Notes: generated by a model not told the origin, from the sequence alone. DNA of 12,125 nt from Acetobacteraceae bacterium (GCA_019237355.1 JAFAHH010000360.1:1-12125), one strand, 5' to 3'; shown: positions 1 to 8,911, counted from the stretch's first letter. Made by a program: numbers and translations.

Positions 1-1014
1 CGATCCGTTCCGGCGCATCCAACGTATCCCTTGCGACAGTAAGGCCGCCCAGAACAGTCTCGAATGTTGCAACTGGCTTTCAAGTTCACGAAGTGCGACG
101 TCGTATACCTCCTCTTTTTCGCTCCATTTCCAGGGATTTAATGTAACGCACACGAAGCCTTTGCTAGTTAGCTTATCCGAAATCAATCTGGCAAGGGTCG
201 ACTTGCCGGAGCCCCACGCACCAAAGAGGCCTAGTGTAAGCAGGGCATCACTCTGGGCACGGCCTCGTCCTGATCCGTTCGGGGCACGCTCCTTCCGGCT
301 GATTACGTCCTCAATCACCTCGACGATAGCCTCGGCTATTTTTGGAAAGCCCAAATGAGCCTCTGACGCAAGCTCATCGCTAAGGGCTTCGATATCGTTT
401 TCAAAGCCTCTTCTCCTCGTTGCTGGCTCTTTTTCGGTACCGTCAGTTCCTATTTCAGTTTTGCTGTCATCGAAATCGCGTCTACTCGGATCTTCGACCT
501 GTCCCTGCTCGGAATGAGCGGGAGACTTCCTGCTGATCCCGTGTGATATGAAGTTAACCGCGTGCAGGCGAGTCATATTTTGGAGATTGAGAAAGTAGAC
601 GGCGTGGGACTCTCGCTCACTAAATAACGCGACCAAAACATTAGCTCCCGTGACCTCGTCCCGTCCAGAAGTTTGGACATGGATCGCGGCCCTCTGAACT
701 ACCCGCCGAAACTCGGCCGTGGGCTTCGGATCGGCCTGGTTCTCGGTAGCGAGAGGAGCGAGCTCCTTATCGAGGAACCCGGTTAATTCATTGCGCAGCT
801 TGTCCAAATCCACAAGGCACGCTCGGAAAACAGAGGCCGCATCACTGTCATCAATGAGCGCAAGAAGCAGATGCTCGGGCGTGGCATATTCATGGCGCCG
901 CTCCGCTGCGAACGCCAAAGCTCGATGGAGGGTCTTCTCGAGTTCTCGGGATAACAAAGTCTCCTCCGTCGCTTCAAACTGGGATGGGTGAATCGGGATG
1001 CGCGCTCTCGGCAC
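1..1014 (-). CDS. ClpA-type N-domain fused to KAP-family P-loop NTPase (5' part, truncated by window edge)
   Basis: Codons are open without a stop from a GTG at 1014 to the left edge (338 residues seen; the C-terminus lies outside). Residues about 19-160 form a double Clp repeat N-domain like that of alphaproteobacterial ClpA: SRELEKTLHRALAF, RRHEYATPEHLLLALIDD, VVQRAAIHVQTSGRDEVTGA, then LFSERESHAVYFL. A charged, low-complexity linker covers about 160-215. Residues 259-273 read LTLGLFGAWGSGKST, a KAP-style Walker A, followed by NPWKWSEKEE (293-302), matching the KAP 'F-N-A-W-K' region after the P-loop. Walker B and any membrane insertion would lie beyond the edge. The start is GTG because a TAG lies in frame ten codons upstream with no ATG between; an AAGGAG precedes it at a short 2-base spacing. 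In ClpA this domain receives ClpS and substrates; KAP ATPases are often membrane-linked and occur in phage-exclusion proteins. A role as sensor or defence ATPase is inference. Base composition is lower in GC than the neighbours. Confidence 0.85.
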   Translation of the reverse strand, partial: MPRARIPIHPSQFEATEETLLSRELEKTLHRALAFAAERRHEYATPEHLLLALIDDSDAASVFRACLVDLDKLRNELTGFLDKELAPLATENQADPKPTAEFRRVVQRAAIHVQTSGRDEVTGANVLVALFSERESHAVYFLNLQNMTRLHAVNFISHGISRKSPAHSEQGQVEDPSRRDFDDSKTEIGTDGTEKEPATRRRGFENDIEALSDELASEAHLGFPKIAEAIVEVIEDVISRKERAPNGSGRGRAQSDALLTLGLFGAWGSGKSTLARLISDKLTSKGFVCVTLNPWKWSEKEEVYDVALRELESQLQHSRLFWAALLSQGIRWMRRNGS

Positions 1015-1026
1015 GACTCCTTGCCG

Positions 1027-1079
1027 ATTTACCTGATTGCGCTATGATGCTCTTCTGACATCATTGTTTACCTAATCGC
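1027..1079 (-). promoter_or_regulatory. Operator-like repeat cluster upstream of the ClpN-KAP gene
   Basis: Read on the minus strand, two related 14-mers, GCGATTAGGTAAAC (1079-1066) and GCAATCAGGTAAAT (1040-1027), match at 11 of 14 positions in direct orientation, 39 bases start to start. Between them is an exact 6-bp inverted repeat, ATGATG (1064-1059) and CATCAT (1049-1044), with a 9-base spacer. The cluster ends 12 bases before the GTG start, where a repressor or activator would act. No convincing -35/-10 pair could be fixed. Regulatory function is inferred from position and symmetry only. Confidence 0.4.
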
Positions 1080-1111
1080 GGGTCACTTGGGCTGGCCTGA
1101 GCAGAGCAGAA

Positions 1112-3415
1112 TCAAGGCGGGTCGCCAAGTTTACCTCCCAATCCTGCGGACTGATAAGCGGCCAGACCAGCGACATCCACAATCTGGCTTACCGAAGCGT
1201 CCATCGGCACGATTTGCGCCGCATGGGTGAGGCCGATCAGCAACGGCCCGATCGCGCTGCCACCCCCAAGTCGCGGAGCCAGCCGTGACGTAATGTGCGC
1301 GGAATGCAGCCCCGGCATGATCAGCACATTGGCAGGTCCGGTCAGCCGGCAAAAGGGATAGAGCGCCCGGTACGAGGCCTCCAGCGCCACATCTGGACTC
1401 ATTTCCCCATCGTATTCGAAGTCCACCCCGCGCTGGTCGAGGATCGCAACCGCCTGCTGCATCAGCTCGGCCCCCGCATGCATCGGATTGCCGAACGTGG
1501 AATGCGAGAGCAACGCAACCCGGGGCTCATGACCGAGCCGGCGCGCCGCTTTCGCAGCGCCAATCGCGATATCCGCCATCTCGCGCGCATTGGGACGAAA
1601 ATGGATCAAAGTATCGGCGATGAAAATCGTGGCGCCGCGCATGCCCACCATCAGCGTCAGCCCAAACGCAGCGCCGCCCGGGGCCGGATCGATCGCCCGC
1701 CCGATACTCTCCAGGCAAACAGCGGTGGAGCGGGTCAGCCCGGTCACGAGCGCGTCGGCATCACCCGTCGCTACCATGCAGGCGGCAAAGACGTTCCGGT
1801 CATTGTTCACCATCCGCTGGCAGTCGCGCCAAAGGAAACCGCGCCGTTGCAGACGCGCGTAGAGGAACTCCACATACCCATGATTCGCCCCTGAGCGTCG
1901 CGAATCATGGATCTCGATCCCGCCCATTTGGCCGAGATTGAGCTGCCCGATCATAGCCTGCACCTCTGCGACCCGGCCGATCAGCACCGGCGTGCCGTAA
2001 CCCGCGTTGCGATACGCGACGGCGGCGCGGATCGTTTTCTCTTCCTCGCCCTCCGCAAAAACCACCCGCTTGGGGTTTTCGCGCACCGTTTCCATGATCG
2101 CATCCAGCGCATTCGCCGTCGGATCGAGCCGGCTCGAAAGATCGCGCGCATAGCGCCGCAAATCGGCGATCGGGCGGCGCGCCACGCCGCTATCCATCGC
2201 CGCCTTCGCGACCGCCGGCGGCACCCAGGCAATCAGCCGCGGATCGAATGCATTGGGGATGATATAACCGGGGCCGAAAGTCAGCTTGTGGCCTGCCGCA
2301 GCAGTGTGCACCTCGTCGGGCACATCCTCGCGCGCCAGCTTAGCGAGCGCCTGGGCGGCGGCAATCTTCATCGCCATATTGATGGTACGCGCCCGCACAT
2401 CCAGCGCGCCGCGGAAGATATAGGGGAAACCAAGCACGTTATTCACTTGGTTCGGGTAATCGCTGCGCCCGGTCGCAATGATGGCCCGCGGGCTGACGAC
2501 GCGTGCCTCTTCGGGCGTAATTTCCGGATCGGGATTGGCCATGGCGAAGATGATCGGCCGGTCCGCCATCCGCCTTACCATGGCTGGAGTTAACGCGCCC
2601 TTGGCCGAGAGGCCAAAAAACACATCGGCGCCCTCAATCGCTTGGGCGAGGGTGCGCGCCCGCCGGGCAGCAGCATGGGCCGACTTCCATTGGTTCATGC
2701 CCTCGGTGCGACCCTTGTAGACGACCCCTTTTGTATCGCAGAGCGTGATGTGCTCGCCCCGCATCCCCATCGCCTTCAGCAGTTCCACGCAGGCAATCCC
2801 CGCCGCCCCTGCCCCGTTCACGACCAGCCGCGCATCCCGCAGTTCCCGCCCGGTGAGGTAACACGCATTGACCAGCCCAGCCGCGGCCACGATCGCGGTG
2901 CCGTGCTGATCATCGTGAAACACCGGAATGTCCATCAACTCCTGCAGCGCCTGCTCGATGATGAAACATTCGGGCGCCTTGATGTCTTCCAAATTGATGC
3001 CGCCAAAGCCCGGTCCGAGATAACGGACGCAATTGATGAAGGCGTCCACATCTTCGGTCCCGATTTCCAGATCGATGCCGTCCACATCGGCGAAGCGCTT
3101 GAACAGCGCGACCTTGCCTTCCATGACCGGCTTGCTTGCCAGCGCGCCGAGATTGCCGAGCCCCAGCACTGCCGTGCCGTTTGAAACAACGGCCACGAAA
3201 TTGCCTTTGGTCGTATAGTCATAGGCGAGGGCCTCGTCTTGCCGGATGCGCAGGCAAGGCGCGGCCACACCCGGCGAGTACGCGAGCGAGAGGTCGCGCG
3301 CGGTGGTGAGGCGCTTGCTGATTTGCGTCTCGAGCTTGCCCGGCCTCCCCGAGGCATGCAGCGCCAACGCCTCCTCCGCCGAAATCCGCGTCATGCGCTG
3401 GTCGTCCCCGGGCAT
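1112..3415 (-). CDS. maeB: NADP-dependent malic enzyme with C-terminal phosphotransacetylase-like domain (MaeB type)
   Basis: Oxidative decarboxylation of malate to pyruvate with NADP+, in the cytosol, linking the TCA cycle to pyruvate and NADPH. The 767-residue length fits the large bacterial MaeB class (about 760). Malic N-domain: SLAYSPGVAAPCL (43-55), MEGKVALFKRFADVDGID (98-115, with the expected catalytic Lys101), NLEDIKAPE (141-149) and FHDDQHGTA (166-174), which carry acidic metal-binding residues. Rossmann domain: VVNGAGAAGIA (198-208); nicotinamide-side motif ATGRSDYPNQVNNVLGFPYI (314-333). The PTA-like domain runs from about 448 (NPKRVVFAEGEEEKT) to near the end; in characterised MaeB proteins it is regulatory (acetyl-CoA) and not a working transacetylase. 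The start at 3415 is supported by AGGAGATAGGA upstream; a second ATG at residue 8 has less support. It is divergent from mutS. NADP preference is from the family, not read from the sequence. Confidence 0.95.
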   Translation of the reverse strand: MPGDDQRMTRISAEEALALHASGRPGKLETQISKRLTTARDLSLAYSPGVAAPCLRIRQDEALAYDYTTKGNFVAVVSNGTAVLGLGNLGALASKPVMEGKVALFKRFADVDGIDLEIGTEDVDAFINCVRYLGPGFGGINLEDIKAPECFIIEQALQELMDIPVFHDDQHGTAIVAAAGLVNACYLTGRELRDARLVVNGAGAAGIACVELLKAMGMRGEHITLCDTKGVVYKGRTEGMNQWKSAHAAARRARTLAQAIEGADVFFGLSAKGALTPAMVRRMADRPIIFAMANPDPEITPEEARVVSPRAIIATGRSDYPNQVNNVLGFPYIFRGALDVRARTINMAMKIAAAQALAKLAREDVPDEVHTAAAGHKLTFGPGYIIPNAFDPRLIAWVPPAVAKAAMDSGVARRPIADLRRYARDLSSRLDPTANALDAIMETVRENPKRVVFAEGEEEKTIRAAVAYRNAGYGTPVLIGRVAEVQAMIGQLNLGQMGGIEIHDSRRSGANHGYVEFLYARLQRRGFLWRDCQRMVNNDRNVFAACMVATGDADALVTGLTRSTAVCLESIGRAIDPAPGGAAFGLTLMVGMRGATIFIADTLIHFRPNAREMADIAIGAAKAARRLGHEPRVALLSHSTFGNPMHAGAELMQQAVAILDQRGVDFEYDGEMSPDVALEASYRALYPFCRLTGPANVLIMPGLHSAHITSRLAPRLGGGSAIGPLLIGLTHAAQIVPMDASVSQIVDVAGLAAYQSAGLGGKLGDPP

Positions 3416-3467
3416 CGTGTCCTATCTCCTGCTACTCGCCGCCAATAAATCAGTCTAAACCGGGTCA

Positions 3468-6086
3468 ATGCACGATCGTCCCCTGAAATCCAGCGCCACG
3501 CCTGCGATGGCTCAGTGGTTTGCCATGAAGGAGCAGCACCCGGACGCACTGCTCCTCTTCCGAATGGGAGATTTTTTCGAGCTGTTCATGGCCGATGCGG
3601 AAGCCGCTGCCGCCGCGCTGGATATTCAGCTTACGACTCGGGGAGAACATGCCGGCGTGCCGATCCCGATGTGCGGCGTGCCGGTGCATGCAGTGGAGAG
3701 CTATCTCGCCCGGCTCATCCGCCGCGGCTTTCGCGTCGCCATCGCGGAACAGATGGAGGATCCCAAGAACCGCGCCGGCAAGGGGCCGATCCGGCGCGAA
3801 GTGGTCCGGCTGCTCACACCCGGCACCCTGACCGAAGAGAGCTTGCTCGAAGCTGGCCGGGTCAATCTGTTGGCCGCGTTCGCGCAATGCGGCGAGGCCT
3901 TGGGAGCCGCCTGGATCGACATCTCCACCGGGTTGTTCGAGACGTCCGCGCTTACCCTGGCCGAACTCCCGGCCCTTTTAGCACGGCTCGACCCGGCCGA
4001 GATCCTGGCCGGACCAGAAATTCCGCTCGCCGACTGGTCCACCAAGCGAGGACCCGACTGCCCGGCGCCCACCCTAGGCACCGCCCAGCGATGGCTGGCC
4101 GAGGCGTTTGGCGTCGCCAGTCTTGACGCGTTCGGGACCTTTTCCGAGGCCGAGGCCTGCGCGGCTGCGCTCGCGCTCGATTATACGCGCCGAACGCAAG
4201 CGGGGAACTTGCCCCGGCTTTCGCGGCCGGCACCACAAGGACAGGCCGGCGTGCTAGCGATGGACGCTGCGACGCGTTCGAGCCTCGAGATTACGCGCGC
4301 CCGGGACGGCTCGAGCCGCCACACTCTGCTGAGTGCCGTGCAGCGGACAGTGACCGCTGCGGGAGCACGGCTGCTGGCTGCGCGGATCGCCGCCCCCCTA
4401 ACGTGCCCGGCACAAATCGGCGCTCGCCAGGATGCTTGGGCCTGGCTCATCGCCCACCCAGAGCGAATGGCGGCACTCGCACCCGTGCTGAAGTCAGCGC
4501 CTGATCTGGCCCGCGCACTCGCTCGGCTGTCGCTCCGCCGGGGTAGTCCGCGCGACCTCGCCGGGGTGCGCGATTCGCTTACGACCGCCGGGCGATTGGC
4601 CCACATGCTCGCCGGGCCCCTCCCGGCGGAACTCGCGGCGTGTCGCCAGGGGCTACAGGTCGATCCCGGACTGGCCGAAACCCTCAGCGCTGCCCTCGCC
4701 GACCCGGCCCCGGTGCGGCTGGAAGCAGGAGAGACCATCCGGCCCGGCTTCGATCCGGAACTGGATGCCGAGCGATGCTTGCGGGACGATAGCCGCCGGG
4801 TAATTGCGGGATTGCAGCTCGATTACGCGCAACGCTTCGGTGTCGCGAGCCTCAAGATCCGGCACCATGCGCAGCTCGGCTATGTGATCGAGGTGCCCGC
4901 CGCCTCCGCCGAGAGTTTACGTGCTCAGGCTGAACTGAGTTTGCGCCAGAGCATGGCGAGCGGCGCGCGGTTCTCGACCGCCGAGCTCGCCGATCTCGAC
5001 CGCCGCATCACCGAAGCCGCCGAGCGAGCAGCCTCCCGCGAGCGGGCGGTCTTCTCTTACTTGGTAGCGCAGGTGCTCGATCGCGCCGAATCGCTTGCGC
5101 GCTGCGCCGACGCCCTAGCTGCACTGGATGTGGCTCAGTCGGCGGCAGCGCTTGCCCAAGGCGGCGAGTGGTGCCGGCCAGTGGTGGAAGAGGGCGAGGC
5201 CTTTCTAATCAAGGCCGGACGGCATCCGGTTGTCGAGGCAGCGCTTGCCGGAGCGGCCCGGTTTGTTGCCAATGATTGCGATCTCTCGCCTGAGAGGCGG
5301 GTGCTGCTGCTGACCGGGCCGAATATGGCGGGCAAGTCCACGTTCCTCCGGCAGAACGCGCTGATTGCCATTCTCGCGCAAGCGGGGTTGCCCGTGCCCG
5401 CGGCGTCGGCCCGGATCGGCGTGGTTGACCGGCTCTTCAGCCGGGTCGGCGCCGCGGATGATCTCGCCCGAGGACGCAGCACCTTCATGGTCGAGATGAC
5501 CGAGACTGCGGCGATTCTGCACGGTGCAGGGCCGCGGAGCCTGGTCGTGGTGGATGAGATCGGACGCGGCACCGCCACCCTTGATGGACTCGCCATCGCC
5601 TGGGCGGTGCTCGAAGCGCTCCATTCGGCGATCCGGTGCCGCACCATCTTCGCGACTCATTTTCATGAGCTCGCGGGTTTAGGCGAATACTTGCCGCGCG
5701 TCGTACCTCACCGGATGCGGGTGAAGTCCTGGCAGGGAAGCGTCGTATTCCTGCATGAAGTAGCAGAAGGTGCCGGGTCCCGGAGCTGGGGCGTTCATGT
5801 GGCAGCGTTGGCGGGCGTCCCCGCGCCCGTCGTACGCCGGGCCAGCACCTTGCTCGCAGCGCTCGAAAAGCATGGCGGCCCTCACCCAGCGATAGGACTC
5901 CCGCCCAAAAAACTCCCGCTGTTCGCTTCCGCCGAAGAAGAGAAGCCGGCGCAAACAGCCGATCCGGTTCACGAGGCTCTCGCGGCGATCGAGCCCGACC
6001 GGCTGACACCGCGGGAGGCTCTCGACACATTGTACCGAATTAAGGCGTTGCTCGCTGTCGCTTCGACTGAAAAAGCATTAATCTAA
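3468..6086 (+). CDS. mutS: DNA mismatch repair protein MutS
   Basis: Recognises base mismatches and small loops as a dimer clamp and recruits MutL in an ATP-dependent way. The 872-residue length fits bacterial MutS1. The mismatch-reading Phe-x-Glu is present in MGDFFELF (Phe36, Glu38). Connector, core and clamp regions follow, then the C-terminal ATPase: Walker A TGPNMAGKST (616-625), STFMVEMTETAAIL, Walker B VVVDEIGRGTATLDG (Asp696, Glu697), and ATHFHEL (729-735, the conserved post-Walker B His). The last 30 or so residues (LTPREALDTLYRIKALL) form the usual helical tail for tetramer contacts. The signature segment GTATLDG differs slightly from the common GTSTYDG/GTATFDG. No strong Shine-Dalgarno precedes ATG 3468, but the first MutS helix (MAQWFAMKEQHPDALLLF) begins at residue 14, so this start gives an ordinary N-terminus. 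glnD follows after 5 bases, so the two are probably co-transcribed. Confidence 0.97.
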   Translation: MHDRPLKSSATPAMAQWFAMKEQHPDALLLFRMGDFFELFMADAEAAAAALDIQLTTRGEHAGVPIPMCGVPVHAVESYLARLIRRGFRVAIAEQMEDPKNRAGKGPIRREVVRLLTPGTLTEESLLEAGRVNLLAAFAQCGEALGAAWIDISTGLFETSALTLAELPALLARLDPAEILAGPEIPLADWSTKRGPDCPAPTLGTAQRWLAEAFGVASLDAFGTFSEAEACAAALALDYTRRTQAGNLPRLSRPAPQGQAGVLAMDAATRSSLEITRARDGSSRHTLLSAVQRTVTAAGARLLAARIAAPLTCPAQIGARQDAWAWLIAHPERMAALAPVLKSAPDLARALARLSLRRGSPRDLAGVRDSLTTAGRLAHMLAGPLPAELAACRQGLQVDPGLAETLSAALADPAPVRLEAGETIRPGFDPELDAERCLRDDSRRVIAGLQLDYAQRFGVASLKIRHHAQLGYVIEVPAASAESLRAQAELSLRQSMASGARFSTAELADLDRRITEAAERAASRERAVFSYLVAQVLDRAESLARCADALAALDVAQSAAALAQGGEWCRPVVEEGEAFLIKAGRHPVVEAALAGAARFVANDCDLSPERRVLLLTGPNMAGKSTFLRQNALIAILAQAGLPVPAASARIGVVDRLFSRVGAADDLARGRSTFMVEMTETAAILHGAGPRSLVVVDEIGRGTATLDGLAIAWAVLEALHSAIRCRTIFATHFHELAGLGEYLPRVVPHRMRVKSWQGSVVFLHEVAEGAGSRSWGVHVAALAGVPAPVVRRASTLLAALEKHGGPHPAIGLPPKKLPLFASAEEEKPAQTADPVHEALAAIEPDRLTPREALDTLYRIKALLAVASTEKALI

Positions 6087-6091
6087 ACCAA

Positions 6092-8911
6092 ATGTTATTG
6101 CCAATTCCCCTACCACAGGATGTGCAGGCCGTAACGGCGCAGCTTTCGGAAGCCTTGGCCGGGCTGCATAACGCCGATCCCGGTGTCTCCCGCGAAACGG
6201 CTTTGACGCGCTTCCGGCGCCACTTGGCCCGGATTCAAAACCATGTGCGCGAGGTATTCGAGGAACATCAAATCACCGGCCTGCAAGCAGCGCGCCTACT
6301 CGCGACGCTGGCTGACGGATTAATCGATGCAATCTTTCAGCACGTTGCAGCCGTTCACGAACAAGCGCGATCGCTCGCGGTGGTCGGTACCGGCGGCTAC
6401 GGCCGCGGCACGCTTGCTCCGTTCAGCGATATCGATCTTCTGTTCCTAACCGGCGAGGGCCGGGGTGAGCTGGTCGAGCGGGCGGTCGAATATATGCTCT
6501 ATCTGCTTTGGGACCTCGGCATCAAGGTCGGGCATGCCACGCGATCGATTGAGGAATGCGTTTCTGAGGCAACGAAAGACATCACCATCCGAACGTCGCT
6601 GCTTGATGCACGCCGGATCACCGGCGATGTCGCTTTGTTTGAGGCGTTCCTCGAGCGCTTCAAGACCGCTTGCGCCGACGCCGGTCCGGCTGAATTTATC
6701 GGGGCCAAGCAGGCGGAGCGTGAAGCCCGCCACCGGCGGTTTGGTGACAGCCCATTCATGGTTGAGCCGAATATCAAGGAAGGACGAGGCGGCTTACGCG
6801 ATTTGCAGACGCTGTACTGGCTGGCCCGGTACGTGTTCGATGCCCGCACGATGGCGGAGCTGGTAAGCACCGATAATCCCGGCGGTAACATCTTGACCGA
6901 CACCGAAGCCCGGCACGCGAGGCGCGCTTGGCAATTCCTCTGGACCCTCCGGTTTCACTTGCATTACGTCGCCGGCCGCGCCGAAGACCGGCTCACCTTT
7001 GATATGCAGCCCATCGTGGGCGCCCGCATGGGTTATACGCGCCATGGCCGGCAGAACGGCGTCGAGCGGTTCATGCGCCATTACTTCCTCACCGTGCGTG
7101 ATATCGTTCGACTGACGCGGGTCCTTGAACCCGCGATTATACGGGCTGCTTTGGGCCCGCCGGCACTCGCCGCCGAAGCCGATCCGGCCTTGCTCCGGGC
7201 CGGTTTCTTGCTGGCCGAAGGCAGGCTTATGCCAGCGCCGGGGCGAGACTTCAATCGCGAGCCGATCCAGATGCTACGGATCCTGCAGATCGCCCGCGAC
7301 CGGCATCTCGAGTTGCATCCTTTGGCGCTTCGCTCGCTTATTCGCAATGAACGACGTGCCCTGGAGCTGCGGGGCGATCCCGAAGCCGGGAAGATCTTTC
7401 TCGATCTGCTTTGCCGCCGCCCAGCCGAGTCGCACCGTTTCGATGGCGTGCACAGGCGCGATGGCTCCCGCTGGCTTTCAATCCTGAATGAGACTGGTTT
7501 TTTGGGCCGGTATCTTCCGGACTGGGCGCGCATCGTTGGCCAGATGCAATTCGACACGTATCATATATTTACCGTTGATGAGCATACCATTGAGGCCATC
7601 CGCATCCTGAACACGCTCGAACGGGGGGAGCTTGCGCAGCTTGCACCCGTCGCCTCCGGCATCGCAGATCACCTGCAGTCGCGGCGCGCGCTCTATGTGG
7701 CGATGCTGCTGCACGACATCGCCAAAGGCCGCGGCGGCGATCATTCCGAGCTCGGCGCCGAACTCGCGCTCGAGATCGGCCCAATGCTCGGCCTGACCGC
7801 CGAAGAAACCGAAACCGTCTCCTGGCTTGTGCTGCATCACCTGCTGCTCAGCCAGTCCGCCTTCAAACGCGACATTGACGATCCAAAGACGATTCTCGAT
7901 CTCGCCGACACCATCCAATCGCCAGAGCGGCTGCGGTTACTGCTGGTGCTCACCGTCGCCGACATGCGCGCGGTATCAGCAAAGGTCTGGAATAACTGGA
8001 AGGCGACCTTGCTGCGCGAGTTGTATAATCGAGTCGCCGAGGTGCTCGAGGGCGGATTAGCCACGCCCGAGCGCGACGTCCGTGTCGCCCGCGCCAAGCA
8101 AGCGGTCGCGGCCCAGCTCGCGGATTGGCCCGAAGAAGATGTGCGGTGGTTCGCCGGCCTCGGCTATGGGGGGTACTGGCTTGCTTTTGATCCCGAGAGC
8201 CATGCCCGGCATGCCCGCCTGATCCGGGATGCGGAGCGCCAAGGCGCCCCGCTAACCGTCGAAACGCAAGCCCTTCCCGCGCGCGCCGTTACCGAAGTTA
8301 CGATTTATGCCGCAGACCATGCCGGACTGTTCAGCCAAATCGCTGGGGCCTTGGCAATCGCTGGCGCCAACATTGTCGATGCGCGCATTCACACACTGAC
8401 GAATGGAATGGCGCTCGATACATTCTGGATCCAAGACGCGGCGGGCGGGCCTTTCGACGCACCGCACCGAATTGCGCGGCTTTCGGTCCTTATCGAACAG
8501 GCCTTATCGGGCCGGCTGCGTATGTCCGATGAGATCGGCCGGGTGTCGAAAGGTCTTTTTGGCAGCCGAATGCGCGCCATCCATGTGCCCCCGCGGGTGG
8601 TCATCGATAACAGTGCGTCCAACCGGTATACAGTGCTGGAGGTGAATGGCCGCGACCGGCCCGGCTTGCTGCACGACGTGACAGCGGCCATCAGCGAGCA
8701 AGGGCTGCAAATTGCTTCAGCGCATGTCACGACCTATGGCATGCGTGCCGTGGACGTCTTTTATGTAAAGGATGTATTTGGGCTTAAAGTTGATAACGAA
8801 ACCAAGCTGGTGCAGCTACGGCAGGCATTGTTGACAGCGCTTGCTAAACGTGATCCGGCAGCGAACGAGCCGGCCGAGACACAACAGTTACGACGGGTCG
8901 GGGCCGGGTAG
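6092..8911 (+). CDS. glnD: Bifunctional PII uridylyltransferase / uridylyl-removing enzyme
   Basis: Primary nitrogen sensor: at low glutamine it adds UMP to PII proteins (GlnB/GlnK), at high glutamine it removes it. The 939-residue length is in the family range. Nucleotidyltransferase domain: VVGTGGYGRGTLAPFSDIDL, with Gly99-Gly106 and the metal-binding pair Asp113/Asp115. PII-uridylyltransferase helical region: PNIKEGRGGLRDLQTL. HD phosphohydrolase domain: TVDEHTIEAI (His498) and LLHDIAKGRGGDHSELG (His541-Asp542), with HHLLLSQ further on. Two C-terminal ACT domains, about 735-815 (EVTIYAADHAGLFSQIAGAL) and 847-925 (VLEVNGRDRPGLLHDV), carry glutamine sensing. All catalytic residues are present, so both activities are expected. 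ATG follows the mutS stop by 5 bases without a clear ribosome binding site, suggesting translational coupling. The mutS-glnD pair is a common alphaproteobacterial neighbour pair. Confidence 0.97.
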   Translation: MLLPIPLPQDVQAVTAQLSEALAGLHNADPGVSRETALTRFRRHLARIQNHVREVFEEHQITGLQAARLLATLADGLIDAIFQHVAAVHEQARSLAVVGTGGYGRGTLAPFSDIDLLFLTGEGRGELVERAVEYMLYLLWDLGIKVGHATRSIEECVSEATKDITIRTSLLDARRITGDVALFEAFLERFKTACADAGPAEFIGAKQAEREARHRRFGDSPFMVEPNIKEGRGGLRDLQTLYWLARYVFDARTMAELVSTDNPGGNILTDTEARHARRAWQFLWTLRFHLHYVAGRAEDRLTFDMQPIVGARMGYTRHGRQNGVERFMRHYFLTVRDIVRLTRVLEPAIIRAALGPPALAAEADPALLRAGFLLAEGRLMPAPGRDFNREPIQMLRILQIARDRHLELHPLALRSLIRNERRALELRGDPEAGKIFLDLLCRRPAESHRFDGVHRRDGSRWLSILNETGFLGRYLPDWARIVGQMQFDTYHIFTVDEHTIEAIRILNTLERGELAQLAPVASGIADHLQSRRALYVAMLLHDIAKGRGGDHSELGAELALEIGPMLGLTAEETETVSWLVLHHLLLSQSAFKRDIDDPKTILDLADTIQSPERLRLLLVLTVADMRAVSAKVWNNWKATLLRELYNRVAEVLEGGLATPERDVRVARAKQAVAAQLADWPEEDVRWFAGLGYGGYWLAFDPESHARHARLIRDAERQGAPLTVETQALPARAVTEVTIYAADHAGLFSQIAGALAIAGANIVDARIHTLTNGMALDTFWIQDAAGGPFDAPHRIARLSVLIEQALSGRLRMSDEIGRVSKGLFGSRMRAIHVPPRVVIDNSASNRYTVLEVNGRDRPGLLHDVTAAISEQGLQIASAHVTTYGMRAVDVFYVKDVFGLKVDNETKLVQLRQALLTALAKRDPAANEPAETQQLRRVGAG

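Noticed and set aside
783..977. Small minus-strand frame and the opposing 719-991 plus-strand frame
   Set aside because: Both overlap the Clp repeat domain read in the correct minus frame, which has clear family motifs; these are shadows.
1907..2593. Long plus-strand frame opposite maeB
   Set aside because: Antisense shadow of the malic enzyme: strongly His/Arg-rich, no recognisable motif, and the minus strand carries unambiguous enzyme motifs.
5541..5585. MutS signature GTATLDG and FFE in place of the common GTSTYDG and FYE as signs of altered function
   Set aside because: Ala and hydrophobic substitutions here are seen in ordinary bacterial MutS, and Phe36, Glu38, Walker A and Walker B are intact; treated as normal variation.
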